DNA of 64,000 nt from Opisthocomus hoazin (taxonomy: Eukaryota > Chordata > Aves > Opisthocomiformes > Opisthocomidae), in assembly GCF_030867145.1 (NCBI RefSeq), contig NC_134414.1, positions 81,210,504-81,274,503 on the forward strand. The letters run 5' to 3'. Of this stretch, positions 48,201-63,248 are shown one piece after another. Position 1 is the first letter of the stretch; every line of letters begins with the position of its first letter. Below the pieces are notes generated by a model. It had not been told where the DNA came from. It saw nothing but the letters and a program-made list of their open reading frames with translations, and made no database searches. Made by a program: the position numbers and the translations under genes.

Positions 48201-51200
48201 CTAGGACCCTCCATGGCCCCAGCTGAGATGTCCCATACCTCGTCGTCTCACAATTAGGCTTTTTAGAATGAGATCCAGAAAACCAGGACATGGAGCCACC
48301 AGCAAGCTTGACAACAGGAAACGTCTTGGTCCCTGAGAAAGCTGCAGCTTTTGACACTTCGCTGTGGGTTTCAAGGAGACCTCCAGCTACAACTGTGTAT
48401 TATGACCAAAATTCCTCCAGGAACGAAATACTTGCATCAGTCTCATCTCACAAAAAAAGGACGGATCCAAACCAGCAACAACAGTACTGTTCACATTTCC
48501 AAATATCACTCAGTGGGGATGTGGGAGATATTAATTCATTTCTCTCTGAAGAGTGGTGAGATCCGAAGCTACACCTCCCGTCAAGCAGAAAGATTTTCTA
48601 TTAGTCACTTCATATAAAACACAAAAATTGCATTGAAGTAGGATCTGCAGTTTGGATGTCTTCTCCTCTCAGATACTGAATAAAACATTATAGTCTTTCT
48701 TTCTCACCCATGCACTTTATATCCCAGTTGCACCATGCAATAAATTCTGGAGTGAGAGTAAAGATAAGTCATAGACAAGTAACAGTGAGATGGTGGTTAA
48801 TGCATTTCTGCAAGAATGGTTGGTTCCAATCAGATTAGATAAACATCCCTGGTCTGTAGAGAGTGCTCTAAGCATCCACAGGATTCAAGGGCACATGGCA
48901 TTGCCTCCTTTCTTCTGGCTGTACTCCATGCAAGATCTACTCCAGTAAGTTTCCAGTAAGTATTTGCTCTCCAGTAAATTTATGGTATGCTGGGTCCTCA
49001 AAATGATACAGCTCAAGGAACAGTCTTTCCCCAGTGCACAGCTGTGGATCATTTCAGGCCTTCAGTCTAAGCTGGGTATTAGGACATACAAGCTTCAGAG
49101 TGCTTAGTGACTGGGATTTGTAGTTTTTATATTGGGCACCCTTAGCAAAAGCTGAGCAGTTGAAGACCTCAGTCATGAGTTTTAGCACTTACAGTGACAA
49201 CAAGTATTTAGGCTCCTAAAGCCTTTTTTCAATGCTGTCATTAAGGTTGGATGTTGGAAATTTGCCCTATGGAGTAACCTTTTCTCCTTCAGTGTGAGGT
49301 TGGGGTGAACGCCAAGTAGGTCAGGCGCATGAACATGCAGAGGCCTGGTGCTGGCCATATCATGCGAGCCACAAATGCACATTTGCCTTGCTCTGCCTTC
49401 TGGGATTGTGTCCCTTTTGCAGAAGAATCTCCTTGGCTTGTGCAGCTAAAGCATCCCTTGGCGAACACAGTCCCACCCCGGATGGATTGCCTGCACTGCC
49501 TATTGTAAGCCCCAGTGGCAGTAAAGTAAAAGTACTTGCCTCTCCTGCTTTTGTGGCAGTCCCAATGGCTTTTCTCTAGGTCAAAAATCCTGGCAGTTAT
49601 TCCATGGTGTACTGCCACTCAACCAGCTAACCAGCCCTCCCAGGTCTGCCGTATGTCCGCAGACATTTTAACTTTTCCCTTGCCAGACTCCTTGAGAACA
49701 GATATCCTGTCCATACATCCTGTCCCAGCAGACTAGGAAAGGCATTCAGCAGAGAAGAGCTACTTGGCTGAACTCTGTTTTTCTGTAGCATTCTCCCAGA
49801 CAGAGTAGTCTGGATAAAAGGGACTTGTGGGGGTGGACGTGGGTGTCTGGCAGGTGAGTATGGTGCCTTCACTGCACATCACCGGGCTGAGCGCGTGTGT
49901 GTTTTTTCCCTCCTGACAGGCAGGAGTGAAGCAGGGCTGTTTCTTGTTGCACGAACATGCCTGATTTCCTAGGTTGTTTAAAGAAGGATGATGAGCCTCG
50001 GCTCATAGGGGTATAGGTATCTACTTGCTCTACCTCTTGCTGAGGTCCTTTACATATCCCTTCCACCCCAGGATGGGGTGAAAAAGAACAATATAAAGAT
50101 CCTTTACTTACACTGACTACCTACTAAGAGGGGCAATTACCCAGGGAGATACCTAGGAAGTTGTTTTCCCCACTTTAAGGCCAGAGAAAAGGACCTCAGT
50201 AAAAATGAAAGCTGGGCTTGTGGAGTGACAATGTGGGGCAGGCTGGCCTCAGAGCTGAGGCTAAACTATTGCTTTTTTCACAGAACTAGGCTCACGGGAC
50301 ATACATGGAGTAGTTTACACACACCTTCTCGCCCCAGCATGAGGCCTCAGCTATCTCTTGTGACATCCTGTCGTTGCTGGTATGACTAACTCTTATCAGT
50401 GGGTATGTGGATGCATCACCGTGAAGGACAGGGTTTGAGGAAAGTAGCAGATGATCAGGTCATTTTTAGTGCCGTGTGGTGGCAGTTAGCAAGCAATCCT
50501 GGTACTTCCAATGCAATGTGTGGTGTAGGCTGGTCAAAATAAAACACTACTAGAAGGATGAAAGAGAAGACCATAAGATTCTTGGTGGTAAAAGCCTGAC
50601 AAAACCCAGCTCCTACCAAACTGTTGTCACCTTTTCAACCCTCTCTTGCTTTTCTGATGAGAAGCTATGTGAAAATTTGCATGGCTTTCATACTCCTAGT
50701 TGGTTGGGAAGATGCATAAATCAACTTATGCATAGATTGTAAGCAAAGGAGAAAAGCAAGAGTGTCTAAGACATTGTATGTTAAAGAGTTAAGAGGAAGG
50801 GAGGAGAAATAAGGAAGTAGTGGTTGAAACAATCTGCTTTTAAGCATACAAAAAGTTAAAAAAGACTTGATAACATTTTAAACAGAGCGTATAAACAACA
50901 CAGAAGAGCTCCAGACTGGGTGGTTTTTTTTCTGGGGGGCAGGGGTGTTGAGAACTAGTGGAAACTATAATGGGAACTTCAGAAATGCACTTTTAGCCAA
51001 AGAACAAATTCAGGTTTCTCACCTACCCAGACTGAATTATGAAGTGAAGGGACTATTTCTAATAATGAGAAGACAGGTTGGTTTCCAAACCCTTTCAGTG
51101 TAGGATAGCACCATTTTTTCTACCCAGTTATTTCATTTGAGATCTATTAGATCAAAAATATATAAAACAGAGAAAATGCAGTAAAGTACTTCACCTTGGG

Positions 51201-54200
51201 GGTTTCCACTAAGGACAACTGGATGGTCAGTGTCAAAGAGACAAATGAAAACTGATGTACAAAGAACATTTACGTACTCTATAATTCTGATCTGAGAACG
51301 CTATGCTGGCTTTTTAAAAATTGCACTATGTTTGGCTGTCTCTCCACTGGGGAAATACTCCAGTCATTCGTCATCATTGATAGTAGTGATTCAGCAGCAG
51401 TACAATCTTTGCAGCCCTAACATAGGAAAAAGAGTTCTAATGCTAAAGTCACTGTGTCTTGCAGATGTGTGTTCAAAAAAGTGCTGTCATTTGCCACTGT
51501 CTGTAGGGCATTGCCAAAATCTGTGGCACCGTGTTTCACCAGTGTGAGTGGTCATGGAAAAGAACTTAGATTAGAGAAGGTTTGGGATTAATTTATTTCA
51601 TAAGTGAAATAAATGTAAATAAAATTAACATAAAATAAATAAATAGATAAAATTGAAGATATTTCATCCTGATCTTCAGAGCTGTTTGATAGTTTAACTG
51701 CTGCAAGCTTGACTTTCTGCTTCTATGTAATCCCATATAACACTTGTGCATGAAGCAGTAAGACAGCACATAACAGTCTGTAAGATTTTTATTTACAAAT
51801 ATCACTGTGAGTTGTCTATCTTCACTGCCTATGGTGGCTACACATCAAGAGAATTAAGCTTCGGCTCAGATCTCGAAAAAGGAAATAAGCACCCACAAGA
51901 CAGTCTCTACAGCATATTTCTCCTCCTCCAGAGGAGAGCACCGAGGCATTAATGTTGACACAGAAAGCACAGATGGAATCTATTTCAGGGGAGGCTTTGG
52001 TGTTTGTCTTTTTCCCAGAAGGAAGTAAAAGGGCACAACAGCACTGGTCTGCAGAAATGGAAGGCGAGCGTCAGGACTGTGTACCACTGTGGGGATAATA
52101 TGCAGCAAGATGCTGAGCCAGGCAATGCTTTCTATGAGCCAGTCAAAGCTGTTAACAGAAATAGCATAGGCTGCTTGGACTTAAAAGTGAAAGATGCTGG
52201 GTTTTCAGTAGACCTTACCTGACAAATTAGGTTTGTGAGTGGGTGTGTGGCCTCTTCTGCAGGGGAAGGATGTGATATGGGAGAATTCAGAAGGGAATGT
52301 GGGGGTCCAGGGTGAGTGTCAGCCAGGACAGGCACCAAACACTTCCACTTGTTCACTTTAACATTAATCTAGAAGCAAGAATATGAACAAAACCCTCGCA
52401 ACTACCAAGCCCAGCTGCTGTTCAGCTTTCTTTTTGAAAAAGATCTTTGGTCTCTGTTCATAGGTCTGTATTTCCCCTCTCTCCCTCAATAAAAGTGAAC
52501 GTGTTGGTTAATTCTAGCCAAATTTGATAAAGGGTGCATGTCCCAAGATTAACTAAGTTTCTGTGCATTGCATAAAAATATTTGGCCAATGGGATGAAAG
52601 CCTGAGATTCAGACATTTATAATTCCACCCAATGTTTTTAGTTCCTTTCCCTGATTTCTGCAGCTGCATATGGTTTTCTGTGTGTCATGGCCATAAAAAC
52701 TCAGGAGAAGGTTGTAGACATGTGCAATGGCAATAATGACAATCTTCACTATGTAGTAATCCATTGTAAGTCACAGAATTGTAGGAAGAAAATAGGCTAG
52801 TGTTTTCTACTGCCCACAGAACCACTGGAGAGCTTGTGGGTGTCATCTCCCCTTTTGGGAGAGTGTCACTGTGAGTCTCATGCTAATTGCTCAAAATGCC
52901 TGTCACCCATCCTTTTTTCAGCCTGGGACAAAAGCAATAAAATTGCAGTTCAGAATAAATGACAGAGTATTTAATGTGGTTACCAAAACCAATCTCCAAA
53001 TCCTACCCCAAATCCTGCTTGACTCAACACATGACAGATCCAATTTATGAATGGGCCAAGACCCAGTCAATACATTTCCATTGAAGGGAATAGGAAGCGA
53101 GAACATTTAGCATTCAGCTCTCTTGGGCCCACAGCTGGACACAAAAATGTCTTTGGTATAGAAGTGTGACTTAATTTCTAATGCCTGTCACCCTTTGATT
53201 CTGGCCAGTGCTTTGTGAACATACCTCTGCTTATTCATTTGTTTTTTTCAGATTTACTAGAAAAGTTTAAGCTGCTGATATACGGAAGGTGAGAACTCTT
53301 TTTTTTTGCTGAGGGACGTGGGGGTAGAAGAGCTTTTACAGTTAAGCTTAGGTTACAGCTCAGTCTGAATCATGAAATTTTTGGGAATGGCAAGCTACAA
53401 CTCCATGTTATTTACTTCAAACATGAGGAAGTCAAATTCCAGGTGCCCCCATGCTCTTTAGATATAGGCAAAGATGTTTCTGAGCACCTATTTTTCCTTC
53501 TATGCTCATGACTACACTAGTCCCAGGGACAAGTTAGAGCAGCCAGAAGTGTAGGCACAACCAAAGGAGCCGATATTTTTGTAGTATAGTTTGTCTCTGC
53601 TCTCCTACTGCTAACTGGTAGAGAAGTAATCTTTCCACATGCTGGTGTTCCCTGTACAACAAAGAGATCCCCAGGCACTGCTGTGAGAGACTTCAAAGTT
53701 CATTTTTGCAGTACTGCAGCAGCAAAAACTGGGAGGTGCCAAGAATCCACCCCACTCAGTGTAACCATTTTCAAGCTGAGGGTAGACCATCCATCTGTGT
53801 TACTGATGTCCAGATCAGTTATGATCTCTGCCTCTCCTGTGTGGGGGTAATCATGTACTCGTGTAAGAAAGCCCACAATCATTGACAGGAATAGACATGT
53901 GAGGTGAGCAAACCTACCAGCTTGCTACAACAGGTAAAACTGCGCCGTGTCCTATTAATTTCTCTGAGAAGTGTTGGTGGAAAACTTTTAATTTAAAACG
54001 CTGAAGAAAATCTTTCAGAAGTATATATGATTTAAAATCTCAAACATTTAACATATGTTGAACTTGAAACATCTCAGTGATGAGTTTGTCAAGCTTTTTT
54101 ATCCACCAAGACCAGATTTTAAGGTTATGTATCTAAACAGCAGGGAACTGCTGAGATCACGAAAACCAGACACCTAGCAGGAAACTTCATTCTTCATCCT

Positions 54201-57200
54201 CTTAGAGGTGTTAACGATACCCTTATGTCCCTCAGGACAAATGTATGACTGAGAAGGCACATCTTCATGTGAAAGAGTGGTCCCCAGATATTTTATTTGA
54301 CAAGAATGTACAGATTTAGGTCCCAAACTGGGCTGATAAAGAGATGTTCTATGCAATGTGCAAAGCAGTGTTTAGTTCAGCTTGAGGGCTTGGTCTTGCT
54401 TCTGTTTAACTCAGTCTCACATTGTTGTACTAGCAGCCAACTTCTGTTAGCTGCAATCATGGATAAGCTGCAAACTTTTTGACTAACTATGTATTGCTAT
54501 TGACCACAACAGCTCTGATCAGTGTACTGATTATTTAAGCACTATTCAACTGAGATCATCAGCTTCACAGAGACCTGGGACTGAGGGGAGGGGAAGGTGT
54601 CCCTTATGAAAATGTTTTGTCTTTTCCTTCCTTGTCAAAATACTCAAAATGCTCATATACCTCAGGAAGGTTACTTCTCTAGCAGCCTGGGCAAATAAAC
54701 GGCTGAAGAGCCTGCGAGACAGAATTTCATCAGCAGGTTCCCTTGGTTGCTTTGCAGTTTAGTGATCCTATTAGTGAAAAGCTGTAAGTGACAAAGCTGA
54801 AGAGAGCAAATCAACCCAGCTGCCAAGAAAATTTACAAGTCAGCTGGCTGGAAAATGGACACATTTAAGCCTGCTTATTACCATTTGGTGTTTGTTGGAA
54901 CCAGTGCCCTCCCAGTAATTTTCCAAATGCAAAATATCCCATCAGAAATATTTAGACTTTTTTGTCCTCATTGTTCAATGAGTGACAACATGCATGATGT
55001 ACAGTGCACTGTTCATATTCTTGTCCTCAATACCAAATAAATAATTCATTTGTGGAAATTTTTGTGGCATCCAGTGTTGCGGCATCAAAGTGCTTCAAAA
55101 AGACCCGCAAATTTCTTCTTTGCAGCCTTCCTCTAATACGAAAATTAATTACGAAAAATATGGGGTTACGATTTTAACCCCATATTACAAAGAGGTAAGT
55201 GAGGAGTGGAGGCCCTGAGTTGCCTAGGACCTGATTTCTAAGAGCATTTGGCATTACATAAAATGTTACCGTTTCAAAGCCACATTTCTATCAATCAACT
55301 ATATCTAGATCTGTGAGTACTCAATACTTCCACAAGTCAGAACCAGGTGTCTTTTAATAAGCATTTGAAAATGAGGAACTCAGAATTGATGCCTGTTTCT
55401 GAAAGCTTAACCCCTTGAGGCCAGATCTGAAACAGGATTTCAGGCTCTGCAAGATGAGCATCACGTGGGTGGAAGGATTAAGGCACCCAGGCAGACTTAG
55501 GTGTCTCGGAATGGGATCTGAAATAGGCAGCAAAATGATGAGGAGCAGTATGGAGTCAGCACTCTTCACATGCCCCACACATAGGTCATCTGGAGAAGAC
55601 TATGGATGAGCCTTGGAAACATGAAAACATGGATAAAAGAACCTTACTGAGTCTCACAGAATATCCTCTCTCTCATTGGAAAGCTACTGGGAGACCTGAG
55701 CCTTGAACCTCTTTGTGAAGGTTCCTTTTGTGAAAATTACCTGTTGCCTTTTCTTTCTGGGGGCTGAATATAATTTGCCACAGTCTTTCAAGATGGTTGA
55801 TAAACAAGAAACACTTCCTTTCTCTGTCTAAATGATAGATTAGTGGTTAAGGTCAGGAACTAGACGCCTCAAGTTGCCTTCCAAGTCTGACCATGGGACT
55901 TACTATCTGAGCAGGAGATTGTTTTAACCACAGAACTGCTAGGTACTGCTCATATTTCACATCAAAGATGCGCAATAAAAAATTATAGATATAGCAACTC
56001 AGTGAAAGACAATAATGACATGCAGGAGGGCAAGCAATTCTCTAGCCTAGTGACAGGGGCAGTCATCAACTGTAAGGCAGAGGACATGGCCTGGTATCAT
56101 CTAGTCTTTAGATTGGTCTTTGGGGTTGTCCAGTGACTATTTAATGTGAAATAGTGCTTTTGAAGACGAGACTAGAGATGAGGTCTTTTGCCTTCTGGCT
56201 GAATGATATTTCAGGCACCTGCTCCTCTTTTGCCCAATGACCACTGCTTGCTCTTCCAGCTTCAACTGGCTGGATGCAAATCAGCCCAGACTGTGGTAGC
56301 TAGCATACTGTCCATCTAGCAAGGAAGGAGGTGGATAAGTCTTTAAATGCTTTCCAAAGACAGTGTTGAATGTGCATGTTCTTTCTCCTAGGACAGTGCT
56401 CTAGAGGAGGAGTTACACTATTTCCTACCCCTTGATTGTATTTGTAAAGAAAGTACTTGTATTTCTAAAGAAGAAGCAGTCTTCTGATGTGCTTTAAGCA
56501 TGCTCCTTACTGGCACTAGGCCAGCTCTCTAAGTCTTGTCAAAATCCAATTGCTCTATAACTGCAAATGGATATCTACTCTATGCCTGTCCCTAAGTATC
56601 TTAAGTACTTCTATCTTAAGTACTGCTATCTTATGTTGTTAGAAGCAACAACTAGGATATAATTCCTCAGCAGCAGGAGGCTGTATGAGAATTGTCCGCA
56701 CTTGGAGCTGAAGCTCTGAAGTTCCACCCCAGCTCCATTTCAAGCATTCTCATGTATCCTTTTCTTGTGGAAGATTCCTTTTCTCAGCATCACACAAGAA
56801 TTTCAGGCAGAATCAGTAGCAGAATCTTATTTCCCAAGACATCACTCAGTCACTAAAATCACAAGGCTGTATTGCCTTTTCCTGTAGTCCTACCTCTCAG
56901 TCAACATGCATGCTCCAGCAGCAAGTAGATGAAAGCTGATACTGTCTCCCTGTGAATGGGATGTTGATTGATTTTTTTGGGCTGAAGTATTCTTCTGTAA
57001 TATTTACGCTTAGGAGACTGAGGACTATACCGCACGCACAAGGGACATGTTACTAGATGAAAGGTATGTCAATACTAATAAATTAAAATACTGTTCGAAC
57101 CTGGGCTCAGACCATGATATTCAGTTCCTTGGGCTGCTACTGTTCCAGCAAAGTTTTGTTTCATACCAGCTAAAGATCCCTCAAACAAGTCTGGGTCCCA

Positions 57201-60200
57201 CACAACCATCTTGTGTAGTTTAGGAATTATCATAGACCAAAGATCATTCCCAAAAAGAAGCGTGGATGTAGCCATCATGTTTCAGAGGCTGAGAACAGTT
57301 ATTTCAGGTGTGTCAAATAGTTAAAGACCAGGGTATGACTGGTCCTGGAAAATTGATGTAGTGCAAAATTACTGTTGGGTAAACACGTATTTTCTGTCTA
57401 GACCACTAGAGGGTGCAGACAAACCTACTTTGCCTTGAAGATTTATTTTTAGATTACTAAGACCTGGATATTTCAGATTTTTCTCGAGAGTGTTTGAGGA
57501 AAATAGCTGAAAGGATCACGCCTTTCTGTCCTCTGCAAACCCACTTACATCATCTGTAGCATGTAACCCAAAGTCTGTCTTTCTCCCATTAACCGCTGCT
57601 CAGACACTGCCCTCTGTACTCATCTACCTTGATTTCCTACTACCAGTTTTCTTCTTCCCTTTTTTTTTCTTTTCCTCACCATTTCTGTTCCTGCTCATCC
57701 ACTGTTTCCTATCTTACTTCTCACCACCCCCTGTGCTCCAGGAAGATTTCCCTTTGATCCCTGCACTGCTTGACTGTCACAAGATGAAGTAACAAGAGTA
57801 CGAAAGGCTTATTCTCTCAGCTTTCAGCTGCAGAACTATTGTAGCCCAGAAGTGGGATCTACTCAGTGTACCCAGGATCTTGGGAGAATAGAATTTCACT
57901 TGAGCATGATTTAGAGAGTCTCAAAGACCAATCACAGTTTTGAGAAGTTGTGGAAGGGGGAAAAAAAGAAAGAAAAAGTCTTTACAAGATTATTCCTTTC
58001 TTTGTGCTTGTTCACCTACTCAAAGCAGAGGCTTGTGTTCCTGAGTATTCCCTTATTGCCTCAGCAGTTGTCTCATACGGCTAAACACTGTGTGTAACAT
58101 CCTGCCAAAGAAAAGGCAAAACTTTTCATCTTAAATGTTGATCAGACTTACAGGCAGCTCCCTAAGGAATTCGTCTCGCTGTGGTCACTGCTGATGTTTC
58201 CGTGCTGTGGCAGATCAGATTTCCTCTATGAGTAAGAGCTGTAGAAAGGACCAGAGAAAAAATCTTTTAAGAATCAGTTGTTAGAAAAAAAATAATTTCA
58301 AAAGGAGCACATCTAAAGATAATGCCGAACAGTGACAAGAACTGATAACACTGCCTCGCATAGCTTTAAAACGCAGTTCACTAGCTCTAAAATGTACCTG
58401 TGCAGGATTACTAAGATGTGCAATATCCACATCTGAAGGTGAAGAGAAGACAGAAGAGTACATACTGTATGGTGACTTGATATTTTCCCTTCTTATTTTT
58501 GCAGAGCTGAATCAGGTGCAGTGTATCTGGTAGTAAGGAACCCTAGATGCTTCATCATGACCATACTGGTGCGTAATTTCTGTTGTTATTTCAAGACTAA
58601 TCAGCAGTTGGGAGAATGAGGATGTGAGGGTAAAATTATTTTCAATTCAGCAGCTGCTGAGCCAAAATTCTTCATGCAGTGCTATGAAAATGTGACGAAA
58701 ATTTGCAGCTCTTGATGAACAAGTTTGTAGATGCCTTGCCCGAGCCTGAACAGCTCTTGGGCCCTCATCAGTCTGTACGTAAAAAGGCAGAATCTCTCTG
58801 TTACAATATCAATGAGAGCTAAAATCCAGTACTTAAAAAAATTGAGCTGTTGCATGAAGCATGTACAGATCTATCTCTCTCTTTCTCTAATTATTTAGCT
58901 TTAGTTAAATACTCAACAGCACTGAAAACTAAGACTACCAATAGAAAATTTCAGTAAGGAGGGAAGGCTTCTGATCAAAAAAATAAAAGAGACCAGGTCA
59001 AACTGACATTACCAGATTCAAAGGATGTAGAAAATGAACCCTGTGGGATATTTCTCATTGATTAGCACCTAAATTTAGACAAAAATTGGATTATATTACC
59101 CATTTTAAACCTATTTTAAAATAACAATGCTAACTCTTGGGCGAATAGTCCCTCTCAGGTTTCCTGTGTATAAATAGTAACCCCAGGAGGAACACCAACC
59201 TGACCCTCCAATTTGAGAGCTGGCAGTAAGGGTAAACTATCCCAAACAACAGTCCCAAAGACATTTACTTATAAAATGATCTCATTTCATCCAGGATTTG
59301 TTGAGGCAGTAGTCAAGGGTCAAATGCTCCCATTCTATAAAGTCATTTTTCAGAGGAGAGCTCCATTTTCAAGCTCATTTTGCACACTGTGAAAAGCATG
59401 AGAACAGTGTCAATAAATATGCCTGATATGAAATACATCCTTTTGACCATTTGGAGGCTTTGCAAACATTAGTTTTCAGCCGTGAAGTCCCCTGGATTTC
59501 TTCTTCAAAACAACTTTTTATCTGGAAACTATGCAAATATGAAGTAAAGTTGTTAGGTGACAATACATGTGCAAAACGTTACCATGTCTTTTAGGCACAT
59601 TGAGAAACAGTCTTGGCGTTGCTTCATTTTTGAGCAGCGCAGAGGGAGCCCACCACAGGCTAACTTCTTGAGGTTGGGTTGTGGGCTGCTGGGTTTCTCC
59701 TCTCTAGCCACTCGACCAGAACACAGCAGTTACTGGTCAAGACCACATTTACCATACAAGGAATGGCTTTTCTAGGGTTTGTTTCTTTCCCATCCTAATA
59801 TGCCGCTACATATAACATACACCTCCCTCTGACAGAGAGCCGAGGAATACAGCCTTTTCCCACACCAAACAGAGGTACTCACGCCAAAAGAGAGCACTGA
59901 GAGCAAACATTTTAAATCACCTAAGCTGGCCTTTTCTGCACCTATAGTCATCAGTGGGAAGAAAATTGTCTGCACAGGCAGATGCATCTGAGTTGAATCC
60001 AAACCCACTTTGAAAGACAGAAGGTGAATACACATTTCCAATAAACGTACCTGAAGGGACACTAAAAACTGAAGGCAGAAGCAGTAGTTAAGCTGCTGGT
60101 TGGTGACAGGGGAGTCCTGGATTCAGTTTTACCTTCCCGCACAAAGGGGAAGAGCTTGAGCTGTGCCTATGCAGTAATCGGGATATGTGACTGCAGGATG

Positions 60201-63098
60201 GGTAGGTGCACCTCAGCCAGCTTTCGTCTTGCAAGCTGTTGCATAGGCTGCAAGTATTTAGCAGAGAAGGCCATACAGAGCTGTGAGGAACAGAAAATTG
60301 CTTAGCATCGACACTCAAACTGAGAAGACTAAGGCTGATGCAAATGCTTCTACCCATGCCGTAGCCTGCATCCTAGCAGAACGGTGACACACTCTCTGGC
60401 TGTATCTAAACTCACCTGCAGCTGTTTGCAAGGGAAGACCTGGGATCCTTGATCAGATCACTTGCAATGGGGAGCTGTGAAAACCAGGGCACAAGTCTGA
60501 CATCAACTGGGGTTCATTCAAGTTCACTATCTGGAGATGACAGTGACAAAACTTTTATGGTTTATAGAGTCTTTTAAGAGTGAAATTCATTACAGAGGTC
60601 CAAATGCTACGATAGTAGCAATCTCAGAAGTAGGGTGGAGGTGATTTAGGAATCAAGTCCAAATGTTGATGTGACTTACGTGTCTCAATTGAACGAACAC
60701 TTTTGAAAGCTCTAGCTAGATTCTTCTGACCACTATGTATAAAATCCGGAAAGTGTTTACACCAAACACCGAGCACAGTCAAGGAGCCAATGTCCAAACA
60801 TTAAAACTGGTTACAGGCAAAGACTTAAAAAAAAACAAATGCCAAAACCCTGAATCTCCAGTGTATGACTTCACCCAGGGATTCTCACGACACACACAAT
60901 TTCACTTTCTGTAGGGTGATGTGGTGACAGCACATTATTACAATAACTGTCCTACAGATGGCTATTTTATGCTTGTTTCTGAACTATTAAAAAAACCTTC
61001 AAGCAAATAGTCTCTCTCCCTGTCTATTAAGAGACAACAAATGCAGTATGCAAGAGTGCACTGCGTTATGAGACTTCCTTCTGGTGCCCGTCTGTCTGAG
61101 TTCAGCTTTTATGCATCAAAACACCCTGATGAAATTATATTGTTTTATGATATGGTTCCACAGTCACTTCTGTGTGTATGTTTGGTTGCTGCAAGCGTCA
61201 GGACCAGTCTCAGGATGACTACAATACGTGAGTCTGCAATAGCTAAAGATAGATATCAGGTCCAGATTTACAAATAAAACAGGTCCAAAATTATCTGGAG
61301 GTTTTTTTTGTCCCACTATGTAGAAGCTCATTCGTCCTCCTTTTAAAAATACCATTGAAGACACACTATGATTTTTACTACTCTCCTTACTAAAGCAAAC
61401 TGGAACACCTTATTTTGATAGTGGTTTGTGCAGAGTGAATTTCTTAAAACAGGCAGTAAGAGTTTTCTTTCTCTTTTACTGCAGTATTTGCTGTAATAAT
61501 ACTGACTTCTGACTATGTGTTACGTAACTTCTTCATTATCATTGCTTTATTAGTAACCCATACAGTTTCTTTATTTCTACAGCTCACAGTCATCTGGCAC
61601 AAAGACACACATGTACTCCTTGGATTGCAATTAACTTTGTTCTCCCTTCAGATGTGAATAATAGAAGGGAGAACAAATCAGTCTTGACTGAGCCTGACTC
61701 CACTAAAAAGCAATTCTGAACTAACAATCAAGAAGCGAAAAGCTGTACTCCTTACCTGGTCTGGGATGTACAGTGCACCTTGAAAGCCTCTTAAATGACA
61801 GCGGAGAATTAGAAATAGTTGAAAGTTTGTACTCATCCAACCACAGGCTCAGGAAATGACCGTGTATTTTGCAATGATTAACTCCTTCCTCACTCCTAAT
61901 GTCTTCGCCTTTTCAAGTACAGTAAAAAAAATCCATCTGAACCTTCCACTGCAGTTTGGTAACTAATGCCATGCCCTGCACACGATTTCTGTTTCGCACT
62001 GAGAATATGCAGGTGGCCAGAGGAGATGAGTCTGATCACCTCCAGGGAAGAGAAAATTTGCAGTGTCTTCTGCATAACTGTGACCAAGTACATTTTACTG
62101 TTGAGTGAGGCTTATGTGATAGAGTGTAGAAATGACTAAGTAATGGCTTGCATGCCTAATTCTCATTTTTAGAAGAGGCTTAGAGCAATATTCTCAACAT
62201 GACTTCAGTGCTGCCGTGTACAACAGAGCAAGAAAAAAAAAGTTATTTAAAGGAACAGCATCCATTGAAGTCTGGACAGGCATTTGTTGTATATACAGTG
62301 TATGATGCTTTTATGCACAGGGGGTCTCTAGGTGAAAGTCAGGCATGCTGGAACATCAGGAGTTATGTCCTGTGCGCGTAAAAACTCTTCTGCCCCTAAA
62401 AGCCTGTTTCCTTTGGCTGGACATACTCATTCGACTGAAAGGTATTTCTGAGCCTGAGCACTACTTAAAACCATTAGCCTGAAAGCTAGTAGAGGCCAGT
62501 TCCACACAAGAGCACAGGCGGGAGCACAGGCTGCCTTTGGGGAGCTGGCATCTCCATGCTGAACCCGAGGTGGCACCCAGGCTCTCTGCATGCAGGCGCG
62601 GGGGCATCACCAGTCCAAAGTGGATTCCACCCACCAAAACAGCAGGCTGAGAAACAAAACATTTCCAACAATTTGCAACACCAAATACAGACCCACATTT
62701 TGCACCCTTCTCCTTTTTTTATGAATTAGAAAAAAAGTCTTGGACATATATGCATACATGTCCTTTCCACAGCCTTGAACTCTCTTCACCTAGGCATGTA
62801 TGTGTTTTATTTTAGAAAACCTTACAGGGGAGGGAAGTGTTACTCCCTGCATTTGGGATGTTGATAGAGGAAGAGAAAATAGAAATGTCACTAACGTACA
62901 CTTTGATACAACTGTTTCATAGCTCAAGCACCCAGATGTGGTGGTATTTGTTTAATCTCCTCTTTAAGAAGAGATACATCCAGGTTTTGAGCATAAAATG
63001 TGTCAAAAGTCCACACAAGCTAGAAATTGTATTGATCTAGTCCATTCTTCTCAGCAAAGCTGATCCAATAAAGCAGGACTTGACATGTTAGCGAGCCT
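45261..63098. other. Non-coding region, no gene seen
   Basis: About 18 kb of AT-rich DNA with only short chance reading frames. Two CTCF-like motifs lie at 57403-57416 (plus) and 57605-57620 (minus, weak). Nothing else could be assigned to a repeat family, exon or RNA gene by eye. Confidence 0.5.
57403..57416 (+). promoter_or_regulatory. CTCF-like binding motif
   Basis: CCACTAGAGGGTGC matches the CTCF core with one weak position (T for C). Plus orientation. Confidence 0.4.
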
Positions 63099-63218
63099 GT
63101 GCTCCACAGACTTTTCCGTGGGAGATGCATGAACTACATAAATGACTTTAGTAACAAGGACCAGACCTCAAAGTTGACCAGCTCTCAGTGGATGGTGGGT
63201 TTCAGAAATAGATTTCTT

Positions 63219-63248
63219 CTTAGATTATTACTTAGATTATTACTTAGA
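63219..63248. repeat. 12-bp tandem repeat, 2.5 copies
   Basis: The unit CTTAGATTATTA is repeated perfectly twice and followed by half a copy. It lies at the start of a 228-codon open frame that begins with GTG rather than ATG. Confidence 0.9.

Noticed and set aside
52765..52850. TCACAGAATTGTAG resembling a CR1 3' end on the minus strand
   Set aside because: The expected neighbouring GGTTGGA and GACCTC blocks are absent, so the resemblance is too short.
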